Source of the DNA: Neolewinella persica DSM 23188
Lineage (GTDB): Bacteria; Bacteroidota; Bacteroidia; Chitinophagales; Saprospiraceae
Reading direction: 5' to 3'
Length of the DNA stretch: 59,911 nt
Assembly (NCBI RefSeq): GCF_000373105.1
Contig: NZ_KB890440.1
Location: 30,203-90,113, forward strand
A program made the translations under genes and the position numbers. Positions 59,715 through 59,911 of this stretch are shown piece after piece (positions within the stretch are counted from its first letter, which is position 1; each line of letters opens with the position of its first letter). The notes beneath the pieces were generated by a model. That model saw nothing but the letters and a program-made list of their open reading frames with translations, did not search any database and was not told the origin of the DNA.

Positions 59715-59746
59715 TTGCACGGGTGGTGTGGATGGACGTATCTTTG
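59715..59746 (+). promoter_or_regulatory. Bacteroidota promoter, distal copy (P1)
   Basis: TTG (59715-59717), exactly 21 bp, then TATCTTTG (59739-59746), a perfect TAnnTTTG. Start region CATCCCGC is GC-rich like stringently controlled promoters. Confidence 0.75.
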
Positions 59747-59839
59747 CATCCCGCAAGCGAGAAACGTCTCGTGCATTCTGGTTGAAAATACTGCACTTAA
59801 GGAGGATAGAAAGAAAGTCTAAAATACTTTCCGAAAGCC

Positions 59840-59871
59840 TTGCAGGATTGAAACTTAGGAGTGTATCTTTG
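59840..59871 (+). promoter_or_regulatory. Bacteroidota promoter, proximal copy (P2)
   Basis: TTG (59840-59842), exactly 21 bp, then TATCTTTG (59864-59871), followed by CGGCCCGC. Same layout and spacing as P1, 125 bp downstream. The pair resembles rRNA/tRNA operon promoters; the transcribed gene lies beyond the window. Confidence 0.78.
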
Positions 59872-59911
59872 CGGCCCGCTAACGAGTGGGGTTGAGTAGA
59901 AAAGGGCTTTG

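Larger units (their letters stand above)
59140..59911. other. Non-coding region leading to a stable-RNA-type promoter
   Basis: No gene is supported over about 770 bp. It holds a composite repeat (59360-59446: AGATTAGTTG arm, GAGCGAAGC and GCGGCAGCC core, AGACTAATAAT arm), GC-rich copy 15, a hairpin GAAGGAA-TTACGTAG-TTCCTTC (59654-59675) and two promoters. The two opposed frames near 59560-59895 overlap these signals and are rejected. Confidence 0.6.

Noticed and set aside
59560..59895. Two opposed frames of 78 and 110 residues near the right end
   Set aside because: They cover both stable-RNA-type promoters and a hairpin; no protein-like features.

Overview
The window looks like chromosome of a Bacteroidota species, most likely a Saprospiria/Lewinella-type marine bacterium. 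This is inferred from gene content: TonB-dependent receptor plus DUF4249 lipoprotein, type IX secretion sorting domains (types A and B), SprB-like and choice-of-anchor V repeats, a eukaryote-like glutamine synthetase, and no Shine-Dalgarno sequences before starts. Two promoter copies at the right end fit the Bacteroidota -33 TTG / -7 TAnnTTTG pattern. Base composition looks close to balanced by eye.

Layout. 0-6.3 kb: lipoprotein amidohydrolase, an IS200/RAYT-type transposase remnant with a cloverleaf-like repeat, then a TonB receptor/DUF4249 pair. 6.5-13.5 kb: acyltransferase, a three-gene molybdenum hydroxylase operon with a c-type cytochrome, a bestrophin-like channel and a CPBP membrane protease. 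13.8-23.1 kb: one 3103-residue secreted modular protein. 23.4-31.4 kb: glycosyltransferase fusion, two-ATPase ABC protein, HsdR-N protein, AcpH, polyphosphate kinase and a DinB-fold protein. 31.4-35.8 kb: a two-gene caspase-like operon (EAD-CHAT protease plus caspase/alpha-beta hydrolase fusion), the strongest candidate for an undescribed defence or cell-suicide module. 36-46.3 kb: SelO, AI-2E-type permease, HEPN-motif protein, N-acetylmuramoyl-alanine amidase, LptD, cysteine-cluster protein. 46.6-54.3 kb: thymidylate synthase, SDR, Pcm, MazG-like protein, two T9SS paralogues and an unknown helical protein. 54.6-59.1 kb: nitrogen assimilation genes (P-II, Amt, porin, glutamine synthetase). The window ends in tandem stable-RNA-type promoters.

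The most unusual feature of the non-coding DNA is its repeat content. (1) A 19-bp GC-rich word, GGGCGCGGCCGCAGGTGCA, often followed by a second conserved AGCAA 13-19 bp further in, occurs about 19 times: 15 extragenic copies, three in frame inside the giant secreted protein and a diverged one in the CPBP gene. The copies alternate in orientation and form five inverted pairs, and several lie just upstream of start codons. (2) At least a dozen gene borders carry arrays of degenerate 7-, 8- or 9-bp tandem words (GTTGCAG, TTCAGTG, GATTCTC, GTAGTAA, CAACCCCTG and others), often as inverted arms around a hairpin core that is itself shared between loci. Both families deserve genome-wide study.

No tRNA, rRNA or CRISPR array was recognised inside the window.
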